Assembly (NCBI RefSeq): GCF_014697425.1
Contig: NZ_JACJRU010000001.1
Span: forward strand, 310,001 to 374,000
Length of the DNA: 64,000 nucleotides
From: Nostoc sp. FACHB-110
GTDB lineage: Bacteria > Cyanobacteriota > Cyanobacteriia > Cyanobacteriales > Nostocaceae
Reading direction: 5' to 3'
Made by a program: the position numbers and the translations under genes. Under the pieces are notes generated by a model. That model worked only from the letters and a program-made list of their open reading frames with translations. It did not search any database and was not told where the DNA came from. Position 1 is the first letter of the stretch, and each line of letters starts with the position of its first letter. This document shows, in pieces, positions 1 to 10,500 of this stretch.

Positions 1-1
1 G

Positions 2-2509
2 TCTGTCCAGTTAATGTTAGAAGGCTACAAAATCGCCTTAGATACTGGCAATGTCTATTATGTAGGTTTTAACGCCAAAGATATCTGTCAATATTCCTAT
101 TTTTTAGGACGAGAATTGCCTGGTTTAGAACAAGAAATTCAAGCCTACACTCACGTTTTAGAAAATTTTAAACAAGGCACAACTCTCAATTATTGTCGTA
201 TATTTTGGCAAACAGTTTTAAATTTATTGGGTAAGGCTGATAACATCTGTAATTTGACAGGTGACGTAATCCAAGAAGAAGAGTTTGTCACTCACTTAAT
301 TAATACACAAGAGTTTACCGGACTGCATTATTTTTCGCTGCATAAATTGATTCTTTGTTATTTATTTGGCAACATCACTTTAGCAGTTAAAACTGCAGAT
401 CAAGCTAGAGAATATTTAGCTGCAGGTACTGGTTATGCCACAGTGCCAATATTTTACTTTTATGATTCACTAACAGCACTGGCAGAGTATTCCCAAGCTA
501 CTGTTTCTCAGCAAGAACAACTACTAGAAAGAGTTAAAGAAAACCAACGTAAAATGCAGACATGGGTGCATAGTGCCCCCATGAATTATTCGCATAAATT
601 TGAATTAGTAGAAGCTGAAAAATGTCGAGTTCTGCAACAAAGAGGTCAAGCTGCTGATATCTATGATCGCGCAATTGTTGGCGCGAAAATTAATGGCTAC
701 ATTCAAGAAGAAGCACTCGCCAATGAACTCGCGGCGAGATTTTATCTAGAGTGGAACAAAGAGCCGATTGCTCAAATGTATCTAGCAAATGCTTATTACT
801 GTTACCTAAATTGGGGTGCAGTCGCCAAAGTCAAGCATTTAGAATCTCAATATGCTCAATTTATTACTGTACTTCTTCAGCAACAGGATGCTAATTCCTC
901 TCACTTGAGTGGAATTACAACCATTGGCTTAGAACAAAGCAGTTCTAGCGTGACTGAGGTTTTAGATTTAGCAACAGTTATGAAGGCCTCTCATGCACTG
1001 GCGGGAGAAATTGAATTAGAAAAATTATTGACAACTTTAATGCAGGTAGTCAGCGAAAATGCTGGAGCCGAAAAATCTGTACTTTTGTTGCTTCAGGATG
1101 ATAATTGGGTAATTGCGGCGCAAAAAAGTAGTAAACGACTGATAACAATAGATAATATCAATCAAGGTATCAATTCCCACGAACAACTCAGAAAAAACCT
1201 TGGTCTAATCAACTTAAAATCGCTACCACTGTCAGATAGTCAAGATATTCCTTCTTCAGTTATTAATTATGTTTCACGTACTTGTGAAACTCTTGTACTA
1301 GATGATGCGCGCACTGAAATTAACTTTTTAAATGATCCTTATATTATGCAATGGCAACCAAAAAGTTTGCTGTGTACACCTATTCACAATCGTGGGAAGC
1401 TAATTGGCATTTTATACCTAGAAAATAGTTTAACAACGGGAGCTTTTACCCAAAAACGCTTGGAAGTTTTACATCTTTTGACAGCCCAGGCTGCCATATC
1501 ATTGCAAAATGCCATCCTTTATCACAATCTAGCTTTAGCAAAAACTCAATTAGAAGAGTATAGCCATAGCTTAGAGCATAAAGTACAACAGAGAACCCAA
1601 GAATTGCATGAAAAAAATCAACATTTGTCAGAAACTTTAGAAAAATTGCAACATACACAAACCCAACTAATTCAAACAGAAAAAATGTCTTCTTTGGGGC
1701 AGATGGTAGCTGGTGTTGCTCATGAAATTAATAATCCGATTAATTTTATTTATGGTAATATATCCCATGCCGAAGAATATTTACAACAGATATTACAGAT
1801 AGTTGATTTATATCATTACTACTATCCTCAACCATTTAGTGAGATTCAAAAAGCTCTAGAAGATGTAGATTTTAATTTTCTCAAATCCGACCTCAAAAAA
1901 TTATTACAATCGATGACCATTGGGGCGGAAAGAATTCGCCAAATTGTACTTTCTTTGCGTAATTTTGCCCGACTAGATGAAGCGGAAATGAAGTATGTTG
2001 ATTTGCATGAAGGTATTGATAGCACTTTATTAATTTTACATCATCGTCTAGAGAAGAAAGCATACCGTCCGGCAATTCAGGTAATCAAAGGTTATGCTAA
2101 TTTGCCAGAAGTTAATTGCTATGCCAGTCAGATTAATCAGGTATTTCTCAATATTATGATTAATGCCATTGATGCTGTAGACTTATTTTTTGCCAATTAT
2201 GAACAAGAAATAATTTCTGAATTAGAACCAACAAAAATTCCCACAATTCAAATTAATACGCAAATGGTTGATGCTCAGACCATAAGTATTCAAATTGTCG
2301 ATAATGGGATAGGAATATCTGAGGATGTTCAACCGCACATATTTGACCCTTTCTTTACCACCAAACCAGTTGGTAGTGGTACAGGTTTGGGGTTATCTAT
2401 TAGCTATTCGATTATGAAAAAGCACGGAGGTAGTATTAGTGTTAAATCTCAAATAGGAGAAGGTTCAGAGTTTTCGCTGTTACTACCTTTAAATTCACTT
2501 GAGTTTTGA
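2..2509 (+). CDS. Hybrid multikinase, C-terminal part (TPR-like, GAF, histidine kinase); 5' end outside window
   Basis: The frame is open from base 2, before the first ATG at 14, so this is the 3' part of a longer gene. Counting from that Met, residues 1-285 are a helical TPR-like region that aligns by eye with the middle of the 1.8 kaa kinase at 7546-12942, and residues about 325-500 are a GAF sensor domain. A coiled coil then leads to a histidine kinase core: H-box VAGVAHEINNP with phospho-acceptor His570, an N box (NQVFLNIMINAIDAV), DNGIGI, and a G2 box GSGTGLGLSIS. The missing upstream part very probably carries the Ser/Thr kinase and AAA ATPase domains of the family. The role is cytoplasmic phosphotransfer signalling; signal and partner are unknown. 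It converges on the response regulator-kinase at 2523, with only 13 bp between the stops. Confidence 0.9.
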   Translation, partial: SVQLMLEGYKIALDTGNVYYVGFNAKDICQYSYFLGRELPGLEQEIQAYTHVLENFKQGTTLNYCRIFWQTVLNLLGKADNICNLTGDVIQEEEFVTHLINTQEFTGLHYFSLHKLILCYLFGNITLAVKTADQAREYLAAGTGYATVPIFYFYDSLTALAEYSQATVSQQEQLLERVKENQRKMQTWVHSAPMNYSHKFELVEAEKCRVLQQRGQAADIYDRAIVGAKINGYIQEEALANELAARFYLEWNKEPIAQMYLANAYYCYLNWGAVAKVKHLESQYAQFITVLLQQQDANSSHLSGITTIGLEQSSSSVTEVLDLATVMKASHALAGEIELEKLLTTLMQVVSENAGAEKSVLLLLQDDNWVIAAQKSSKRLITIDNINQGINSHEQLRKNLGLINLKSLPLSDSQDIPSSVINYVSRTCETLVLDDARTEINFLNDPYIMQWQPKSLLCTPIHNRGKLIGILYLENSLTTGAFTQKRLEVLHLLTAQAAISLQNAILYHNLALAKTQLEEYSHSLEHKVQQRTQELHEKNQHLSETLEKLQHTQTQLIQTEKMSSLGQMVAGVAHEINNPINFIYGNISHAEEYLQQILQIVDLYHYYYPQPFSEIQKALEDVDFNFLKSDLKKLLQSMTIGAERIRQIVLSLRNFARLDEAEMKYVDLHEGIDSTLLILHHRLEKKAYRPAIQVIKGYANLPEVNCYASQINQVFLNIMINAIDAVDLFFANYEQEIISELEPTKIPTIQINTQMVDAQTISIQIVDNGIGISEDVQPHIFDPFFTTKPVGSGTGLGLSISYSIMKKHGGSISVKSQIGEGSEFSLLLPLNSLEF

Positions 2510-2522
2510 TAATTATGATGCC

Positions 2523-3776
2523 TTAAACTGGCAACACGATCGCAAACTCCGTTCCTTGATTAGGGGTAGAATGAACATAAATTGCTCCACCATGCTTTTC
2601 TACTATAATTTGATGCGCGATCGCTAGTCCCAGTCCCGTACCTTTACCAACGGCTTTTGTAGTAAATAAACAATCAAATATCCGTTGTCTTACTTCTTCG
2701 CTCATCCCAGCACCATTATCAGCAATCCGAATTGTCATATTTTCATCATCAGACATCTCGGTGCAAATATTAATTGTCAAGGAATCATTTATTCGCCTTC
2801 CCTGTTGCCAAACATCTTCTAAAGCATCAATGGCATTAGCTAAGATATTCATAAATACTTGATTGAGTTGTCCTGGATAACACTCAACCTTTGGTAGAGA
2901 AGCATATTTTTTGACGACTTGAATATCTGGTCTTTGCCCCACACTTTTGAGACGATGGCGCAAAATTAATAATGTATCGTCAAGTCCCTCATGAACGTTA
3001 AATTTAACTTTGGCCGATGTATCAGTACGCGCAAAGTTTCGCAGCGAAACGGATATATCTTTAATGCGTTCCGTGCTAACTTGCATCGAATTTAGCAACT
3101 TGGGTAAATCTTCTAAGATAAATTCTAAATCAGTTTGCGCGATCGCATCTTGAAGGGCGGATGGTAATTGAGCATAACTTTGCTGACATAATTGCAGAAT
3201 ATAGGTGAGATCGGCAATATAATCTTGTGCGGGATGAATATTGCTAATAATGCAGCTAATAGGATTATTCATTTCATGGGCTACACCTGCAACTAATTGA
3301 CCCAGCATTGACAGCTTTTCTTGTTGTACAAGTTGTATTTGTGCCTGTTGTAATGCTGTGGTTCGCTCTATTACCTTGTGTTCGAGATTATCTGTTAGTT
3401 GCTTGAGTTGCAAATGCATTCGCACTCTAGCAATTACCTCTGCTTGTTCAAAAGGTTTAGGAATATAATCAACTGCACCTAAAGAAAGTCCTTTTACCTT
3501 ATTTTCAGTATCCGCTAACGCCGTCATAAAAATAATAGGAATACTTTGCGTTGATGGGTTGGCTTTAAGTTTTTTACAGGTTTCAAACCCATCTATACCA
3601 GGCATTTGGACATCTAATAAAATTAAAGCAGGTAGTTTGTTCTGCACCATTTCCAGGGCAGTTTCTCCATCTTCAGCAACTCTGACTGTAAAACCTGCAC
3701 TTTTTAAGGCTTGTGATAGCACTGATAAATTTGTGGGGTTATCATCAACAATCAACACAAAATCTGAATTTTTCAT
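2523..3776 (-). CDS. Response regulator-histidine kinase hybrid (REC-HisKA-HATPase)
   Basis: 417 aa. Residues 1-120 form a receiver domain: acidic pair at Asp11-Asp12, phospho-acceptor Asp55 in LILLDVQMPG, and the conserved Lys107 in YIPKPFE. A coiled linker (about 120-155) leads to a histidine kinase with H-box VAGVAHEMNNP (His167), N box NQVFMNILANAIDAL, DNGAGM, and [11 protein letters not shown]. There is no membrane segment, so it should act in the cytoplasm. The REC-first order suggests that an upstream kinase phosphorylates it and thereby controls its own kinase output. The kinase half resembles the C-termini of both large multikinases in this window. It lies 58 bp downstream of the MASE1 kinase on the same strand, so the two may be co-transcribed. 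No clear Shine-Dalgarno sequence precedes the ATG. Confidence 0.9.
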   Translation of the reverse strand: MKNSDFVLIVDDNPTNLSVLSQALKSAGFTVRVAEDGETALEMVQNKLPALILLDVQMPGIDGFETCKKLKANPSTQSIPIIFMTALADTENKVKGLSLGAVDYIPKPFEQAEVIARVRMHLQLKQLTDNLEHKVIERTTALQQAQIQLVQQEKLSMLGQLVAGVAHEMNNPISCIISNIHPAQDYIADLTYILQLCQQSYAQLPSALQDAIAQTDLEFILEDLPKLLNSMQVSTERIKDISVSLRNFARTDTSAKVKFNVHEGLDDTLLILRHRLKSVGQRPDIQVVKKYASLPKVECYPGQLNQVFMNILANAIDALEDVWQQGRRINDSLTINICTEMSDDENMTIRIADNGAGMSEEVRQRIFDCLFTTKAVGKGTGLGLAIAHQIIVEKHGGAIYVHSTPNQGTEFAIVLPV

Positions 3777-3834
3777 TGATAGAAATATTAATCTTTATAA
3801 AAAGACGCACAATTAACTTTGGATACTTTATCAG

Positions 3835-6246
3835 TTAATTAAACTGTTGCATCCATTGGCTTAATGTCTCTCGCAATTTTTTAAGTTGAAAATTTTCGGC
3901 AAGTTGAATTACTTGGTCAGCAAAATCTAAATAAACAGAATTATTATTTTTTAATTTATTCGCTTCATCCAATATATCATCAACGTTCCCATCTTTGGCT
4001 AACTGATATAAATGATTTAATATATCGATAGCAGGTAAAGCAATTGCCGCTAAACTCATCTGAATATTAGCTTGGTTACGATTTGTCTCAATTTCTGATT
4101 TTGGTTCATAAATCCAGACTAAATTTAGATGTACTCGCAGTAGTTCTAGTAAAATTTCCGCGACAACTGGTTTGGGCAAAAAAGCATCTGCACCAACATC
4201 TAAACTATGATGCTGATCGCCCTCAAACACACTTGCAGAAGCAGCAATGATTGGGACATTTTTTAACTGCTCAGATTGCTTAATTTGTCTAATTAAATCA
4301 AAGCCATCCATCACAGGCATGATTAAATCAGTAATAATTAAGTTAGGTTGAAATTTCATCGCCCCATTAATTCCTTCTTGTCCGTTACTAGCTTCGATCA
4401 ACTTAAATCCAACTGGTTCGAGTAAATTGAAAATTACCGAACGGTTTTCCCACTTATCATCTACTATTAAAATTGTGCGTTTTTCACCTTGATAACCTGT
4501 AATAGTTCCTTGTGGCATCATCCTAGAACGTTCTGCCCATTGTTTTGCTTCGCGTAATTCTACTTCAAACCAAAAAACACTACCTTTACCTGGTTGGCTG
4601 TCAACTTCTAAAGTGCTACCCATGAGATGGACTATTTTTTGACTGATAGCTAAACCTAATCCGGTTCCTTCAGACTGTCTTTTGATTTCGCCTACTTGCT
4701 CAAAGGGAAGGAAGATTTTTTCCAATTGTGTTGATGTCATTCCTACCCCTGTATCTTCTACTTGAAAACGAAGTTTGTAATTAGTTATTGGTTCGATTTC
4801 TGGACTAATGACATTTACTTTTAAAGAGACTCCTCCTTTATCTGTAAATTTGATGGCATTACCTAAAAGATTAATCAGAACTTGCCGCAGTCTTTTTTCA
4901 TCACCATGAATACCAACAGGTAATTTTTCATCAGGCTGATAGTTAAAAGCAATTACTTTTTGCTCGGCTTTAATCCGGCAGATTTCGACAACTCCTTCGA
5001 GAAATGAAGGCAGATGAAAATCGATAGGATGCAGATCCATTTTGCGAGCTTCAATTTTAGACAAATCCAGTACGTCGTTAATTAAAGTTAATAGATGAAA
5101 GCCGCATTGATGGATGATTTCAATTCCTTTGTATCCTTTTTCTGTTAAGTTTTCAGTGCGTTGTAAAATTTGGGTATAACCCAAGATGCCATTTAGCGGT
5201 GTTCGCAATTCATGGCTCATGTTGGCGAGAAATTCACTTTTGGCTTGATTGGCAATTTCGGCAATATTTTTGGCTTCTTGAAGTTCAGCTGTGCGTTCTT
5301 CTACTCTCTGTTCTAGTTCATCATTGGCTTGACGGAGAATCATTGCCGAGCGCTGGTTTTCATGAGTAACCGCAGAGATGACAAAGGTAGTCATCGCAAT
5401 CACACAAATAAATGATTGCACTAAAATAAGTGATTCATTCGGCGAGGGTTGTTTGGCAAAAGAACCAAAGCCACGAACAGTGCCAAAAACTGCGATCGCT
5501 GACATAATTAGTACAGCTAACGTCGATATCCGCGCTTCAAATCTAAACGCCATCCAAATCAGTGGGGGAATAACCATATATTCAATTGGATATCCCCCAG
5601 AAAAAGCAATCCGCACAATTATCATCATTGTGATGAACACAAATCCAAGTTCGATAATTTGTCTTCGATGAAAACTTCTGGGCGATTTAGATTTTTGCAA
5701 CCATGCTAATAGTAAAGGTGTAACAACTAAAATACCTGTACTATCAGATGCTAACCAAGTACGGAAAATATTGCTAAATGCTACCCAAGGCGCAATTCCA
5801 CTCAAGCAAAGTGTCAGTGCTGCTAGTATGGAACTGATGAGGGGGCTGGGTATAGTCAGAACTATAAATTTAATAATATCTTGCGATCGCTCTAAAAAAT
5901 GGCGACGATTGATAAACTTATTAATCAAAAATGTAGCGACAAAAGGCGTAATTAAATTAACAGCAGGAATAATACTACTAATTAAAATATTGTGCTTAAA
6001 AAAAATAATATAACTAACAATAAAATCACTGATAAATAATATCGGCCAAACCCGATAACCAACTAACAACATTCCTGCCAAAAACACACCCAGTGAAGGC
6101 CAAAATGCTGACGCACCATCGACAAAAGTCATAGATAAGCCCAGATATCCCAGTCCGAGATGAACAATGGGAATAGTTAGTGCTGCTATGATCAATGGGC
6201 GATCGAGTTTAAGCAAAAATTGCCGCTTTATCGTATTTAACTGCAT
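3835..6246 (-). CDS. MASE1-domain membrane sensor histidine kinase with C-terminal receiver
   Basis: I chose the ATG at 6246 (803 aa) because GGAG lies 7 nt upstream; the same frame is open to an earlier start at 6294. The first ~300 residues are mostly hydrophobic with 8 or so membrane segments and match the MASE1 integral-membrane sensor pattern ([29 protein letters not shown]). A coiled coil leads to HisKA with [16 protein letters not shown] (acceptor His345 from this start), an N box ([15 protein letters not shown]), DTGVGM and [11 protein letters not shown] receiver follows (TILIVDD, then [14 protein letters not shown]). The last ~110 residues have the helical character of an Hpt-like or output tail, but I see no clear Hpt histidine motif. 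This is a hybrid kinase with an internal phosphorelay; the signal is unknown. Confidence 0.88.
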   Translation of the reverse strand: MQLNTIKRQFLLKLDRPLIIAALTIPIVHLGLGYLGLSMTFVDGASAFWPSLGVFLAGMLLVGYRVWPILFISDFIVSYIIFFKHNILISSIIPAVNLITPFVATFLINKFINRRHFLERSQDIIKFIVLTIPSPLISSILAALTLCLSGIAPWVAFSNIFRTWLASDSTGILVVTPLLLAWLQKSKSPRSFHRRQIIELGFVFITMMIIVRIAFSGGYPIEYMVIPPLIWMAFRFEARISTLAVLIMSAIAVFGTVRGFGSFAKQPSPNESLILVQSFICVIAMTTFVISAVTHENQRSAMILRQANDELEQRVEERTAELQEAKNIAEIANQAKSEFLANMSHELRTPLNGILGYTQILQRTENLTEKGYKGIEIIHQCGFHLLTLINDVLDLSKIEARKMDLHPIDFHLPSFLEGVVEICRIKAEQKVIAFNYQPDEKLPVGIHGDEKRLRQVLINLLGNAIKFTDKGGVSLKVNVISPEIEPITNYKLRFQVEDTGVGMTSTQLEKIFLPFEQVGEIKRQSEGTGLGLAISQKIVHLMGSTLEVDSQPGKGSVFWFEVELREAKQWAERSRMMPQGTITGYQGEKRTILIVDDKWENRSVIFNLLEPVGFKLIEASNGQEGINGAMKFQPNLIITDLIMPVMDGFDLIRQIKQSEQLKNVPIIAASASVFEGDQHHSLDVGADAFLPKPVVAEILLELLRVHLNLVWIYEPKSEIETNRNQANIQMSLAAIALPAIDILNHLYQLAKDGNVDDILDEANKLKNNNSVYLDFADQVIQLAENFQLKKLRETLSQWMQQFN

Positions 6247-6515
6247 TTGCTGTCTCCGTGCCAATAGTTGAAGGGAAATAACCCTCAACCACATTTGTCA
6301 AGCTTATGATTCCCAAATAAGTAGTTGTGGCTTTCATCCTTAAGATGGAAATATATGCTGAGATCGCTAGATTTTGCCAGTGCAGATGCAAAAAGAATAT
6401 ATCGTTGATGTGCTTAGATCCAAAAATCCAGCTAACTAACTAAGTTCTGCGTTACAGTTTAAGGGGCGGCAACTGTCGTCTCTGTGTAATTATTTCTCAG
6501 CGAACTATCTAGACA

Positions 6516-6782
6516 ATGTTACGACAGACTTCACTTAATTTGCGCTTGATAATTATTGGAATTGTACTGATTGCGATCGCCTTTTTTAGCATCTCATTAT
6601 TGCCATCGCAACTTGAAAGCAACCTCAGCCGCTTCTTTGGTACACTTGGGGCAGCTGATGTACAAACAGTCGCAACCTATAGAAGAATAGGTGCAGATCG
6701 TTATTTCCTGCAAAGCATTTATATCTTTTTGACAGGTATTGTTGTGCTAGTGGTGGGATTATTTAAAACTCCAAATCGTTAA
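6516..6782 (+). CDS. Small two-helix membrane protein, unknown function
   Basis: 88 aa with two clear hydrophobic stretches, residues about 10-30 (LIIIGIVLIAIAFFSISLL) and 66-82 (IYIFLTGIVVLVVGLF). They are joined by a short polar loop containing several Arg residues, consistent with a small inner- or thylakoid-membrane protein. I do not recognise the family. It stands alone on the plus strand after the minus-strand kinase genes, and a 150 bp gap separates it from the DUF99 gene, so operon membership is uncertain. No good Shine-Dalgarno sequence is visible before the ATG. It could be a real cyanobacterial small protein or, less likely, a chance ORF; the balanced hydrophobic pattern favours real. 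Confidence 0.6.
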   Translation: MLRQTSLNLRLIIIGIVLIAIAFFSISLLPSQLESNLSRFFGTLGAADVQTVATYRRIGADRYFLQSIYIFLTGIVVLVVGLFKTPNR

Positions 6783-6930
6783 ATTTAATATAGATTAGCT
6801 ATTCATTTTACCGCGCAAAAATCTGCTATCAAAAATATTTGCTCTTGCGGATGTGATTATACATCAAGTTAATTTTGATCAGCTTTTTTGTGATATTTTT
6901 CAGCTAAAAAATCATCTTCAAGCGACACCA

Positions 6931-7515
6931 ATGGAATTAGAAAATCTGCTGAGAAATCGTCGCACTATTCGCGCAATTGGTTTTGATGATGCTCCTTTTA
7001 TGAGAAGTGCAAATCATCCTGTGGGAGTTGCAGGTATAATCTGTGCAGACACTCGATTTGAAGGTATGGTTTGGGGAGAAATACAGCCTGATGGTTGGGA
7101 TGCGACAGAAAAACTTTCTCAGTTACTAATTGGTGGCAAATTTCTACCCCATCTTCACGTAGTCCTATTAGATGGGATTTCTTTAGGCGGTTTCAATATT
7201 GTCGATTTACCATTGTTAGCAGCAAGATTAGAGCGTCCTTGTATTGCAGTGATGCGAAAACAACCTAATCTCCCTGCCATGACCTATGCAATGCAAAGAT
7301 TACCCCATCCAGAAAAGCGATTAGAAATTATAGGTCGTGCTGGCCCTGTTTATGAGCATCCACCCTTTTATTTTCAGGTTTGTGGCGCACAACCAGAGAC
7401 TACAGCCCAAGTACTTCAGCATCTTACCGACTGTGGACATGTCCCGGAAGCTCTGCGTCTAGCTCACTTGATAGCTTCTGCGTTTGTCAAGGGAGAAAGT
7501 GGGCGACAAGCGTAA
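6931..7515 (+). CDS. DUF99 family protein (endonuclease dU-like)
   Basis: 194 aa from the ATG at 6931. The frame is also open to a GTG at 6853, which would add 26 residues, but the family normally begins just before the RTIRAIGFDDAPF motif, so the shorter start is preferred. Conserved stretches seen are RTIRAIGFDDAPF, GMVWGEIQPDGWDAT, VVLLDGISLGGFNIVDL and PCIAVMRKQPN, the usual DUF99 pattern. DUF99 has an RNase H/endonuclease V-like fold, and archaeal members have been described as deoxyuridine endonucleases; whether this bacterial member cuts DNA is inference. It converges on the large kinase gene (7546, minus) with 30 bp between stops. Confidence 0.82.
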   Translation: MELENLLRNRRTIRAIGFDDAPFMRSANHPVGVAGIICADTRFEGMVWGEIQPDGWDATEKLSQLLIGGKFLPHLHVVLLDGISLGGFNIVDLPLLAARLERPCIAVMRKQPNLPAMTYAMQRLPHPEKRLEIIGRAGPVYEHPPFYFQVCGAQPETTAQVLQHLTDCGHVPEALRLAHLIASAFVKGESGRQA

Positions 7516-7545
7516 TTGATGAATTGCGCCCTCTAGTTGATACAA

Positions 7546-10500
7546 TTATTCATGTACTGGAAGCTGAATAATAAACTCTGCTCCTTCGCCAAAAGTAGAC
7601 TCGACATCAATCGTGCCGCCATGTTTTTCTATAATTATTTGGCAAGCTATAGCTAATCCTAAGCCTGTGCCTTTACCCACTGGTTTGGTAGTAAATAAGT
7701 AATCAAAAATCTTCTGCTTAACTTGTTCCGTCATTCCCATCCCATTGTCTTTAATTTTGATCACAACAAATTTCTGGTCTTCACTCATCTTTGTGGTGAC
7801 AGTAATACAATTAGGATCTTTGCTAATCTCACTAAAACTTCTGCCAGTATTTGACTCTTCTAAAGCATCAATAGCATTAGCAATCAAATTCATAAATACC
7901 TGACTCAGTTGACCGGGAAAACACTTGATAGGGGGCAAATCACCATATTTTTTCACTACTTCAATAGTAGGGCGATTCTGTGATGCTTTCAGTCGGTGCT
8001 TCAGAATCAAAATTGTGCTATCAAGAATTTCATGAATATTGCAAGGGGTTAATTTTTGACTATCGGCTCTGGCAAAAGTACGCAAACTGACACTTACTTC
8101 ATAAATACGATTTACACCTTTTTGCATAGAAGTAAATAGTTTGGGTAAATCTTCCCGCAGATATTCTAAATCTATAGCTTTGATTTTTTTGCTAATTTCT
8201 GTTGTCGGTTGAGGATAATGCTTTTCATATAAATCCACTAGCTCTAACAAATCATTAACATATTGCGAGCCTGGCTCTAAGTTGCCAGCCAGAAAACCAA
8301 CAGGGTTATTAATTTCATGAGCTATACCAGATACTAAGTTACCCAATGCAGACATCTTTTCACTCTGCACTAGTTGTAACTGCATCTGCTTGAGGTCAGA
8401 GAGGGAATTTTCCAATTGCTTGGCGTAATCTTGGGCTTTCTGATAAAGTTGAGAATTTTCCAAAGAAATAGCTGCTTGGGATGTAATCAAATTCAAAGTT
8501 GTGATGCGATCGCCATTAAATGCACTAGTAGTTATATTATTTTCTAAATACAATATGCCAATAAATTTTCCATGAGAGAAAATAGGAGTACACAAAATTG
8601 ATTTTGGTTGATAGTGTTTGATGTAGGGATCTGCCATAGCAATTGTCTCCACCATAGCATCATTTATCACCAGCGATTCTTGGGTTCGAGCAACATATTC
8701 CACTATTGATACTGGGATATCTGCACTTGTTTTGACTGGACTTGATTGCAAAATAATCGTAGAGTTATCTTTGCCGCTAATTGCTTCTATAAATAATTCA
8801 TTGTCTTTCAGTAAAATTAGACAGCCTTTTTGAGCAGCAGCATTTTCTAATATAATACGTAAAAGTGTGTCTAATAGTTTATCTAAAACAATTTCCCCAC
8901 TAATTGCTTGAGATGCCTTAACTACAGTAGTCAAATCTAAAGCGACCTTGTTATCATTAATTGTGCCTGTATAATTTATTTTGGTTGTAGCTATAGTTTT
9001 ACGTACATCTAATGTTGATTCTTGTCCATTTCCATTCCGAATTATCAAATTATTATAGCGTTCATCTAATTCTTTAACTTTAGCTATAGCTCCCCAATAT
9101 ATATAACCATAATATGCTTCAGTCATATACATTTTTGCAATTTTCTCTTTACCCAAATTTAAATAAAATTTGGCTGTGAGTTCATTAATTAAAGCTTCTT
9201 CTTGAATATAATTATTTTTCTTAGCTCCAACCACAGCAATATCATATAAATCTATCGCTGCTTGAACTTTTCCTAATACTCTAGCTTTTTCTGCCTCTAC
9301 TAAATCATATTTATGTTGAAAGTTAGATGGTGCTTGTTTTACCCACTTCTTCATTTGCTTTTGATTATTTATCACCTGCTTTAAGTATTGCTGTTTTTGC
9401 GAAGGAGAAGCTTGGTTGCACAAAGCCAATAAAGCTAAAGAATAATAAAAGTTATTAGCTGTATGAATTAACCACCCAACATTTTCTAAACGATTATTTT
9501 CTGCTATTTCAGCATTTTTTATAGCTGAATCATATTCATCAAAGAAATAACATAATATAGTTTTACAACCATAATACAAACCTTTAAATGAATAATTATT
9601 GATCACATCATCTGCCATTGTTACTTCATCAAAAGCATCACCGATTAAAGCTGATTTACTCGATGATTTTGCCTGTAAGTTTAAAGCCGCTTGTCTAAAA
9701 ATATTTGTAGTTGCTGCTAAAGTTCCTAGGTTTAATTTCTGCATTAAATCAACATAGCTAGCAGTTTTTTTGTCTACTATTTCCAAATTTTCTCCAGATA
9801 GTAGCGTATGATAGCCAGCGACTACAGCACAATAACCAGCATTTTCTATATTCCCTAGCTCTAAACCACTTTGCATTCCTTCTAAAAGTTGCATTATTGT
9901 ATCTTTTACAGGTTCTTTATAAAACCTGATAGTACCATTATGTACAAAATAAACTGTAGCCTTAATAGAGTTATCATTAATTTTTGCTAGTAAATTAATA
10001 GCTAAGTTTCCTAACTTATATCCTGTTTCAATTTGGTTAAATTTATCAGTTAAAATAGTGCCATAAGCTACATAACCATAAGCTGAAACAGGCGAATTAC
10101 CATATTTAATAGATAATCTGACCATAGCTAACACAGCTAATACAAATAAAAAAGATCCTGCTTGACTAGCAGCGGGAACAATTTGTAGGAGAATTTGCAT
10201 CGCCGCTAGCTTATAAGGGTCTGACATTGCCGGCAATGAAGCTAGGTTTTCTATCTGTTTACCTTTTAAGGCAATTTGTGTGTTAACTAAGTCTAGTAAA
10301 ACATTTAATTTGGTTGGATTTTGCGGTAATTTTACACCTAGCTCTTTCAGAGATTTAATTCCAATTTCTAAGACCTCTGGCATCCGATTTTGTGCCATAT
10401 AAGTGAGCATTTTCACTTCATAGAGCTTCACTTTATCTAAAATGCTACGTGCTTGATTTAAGGCAATGTCTCCTAGATTATTGGCTTGAGCAAAATTGCC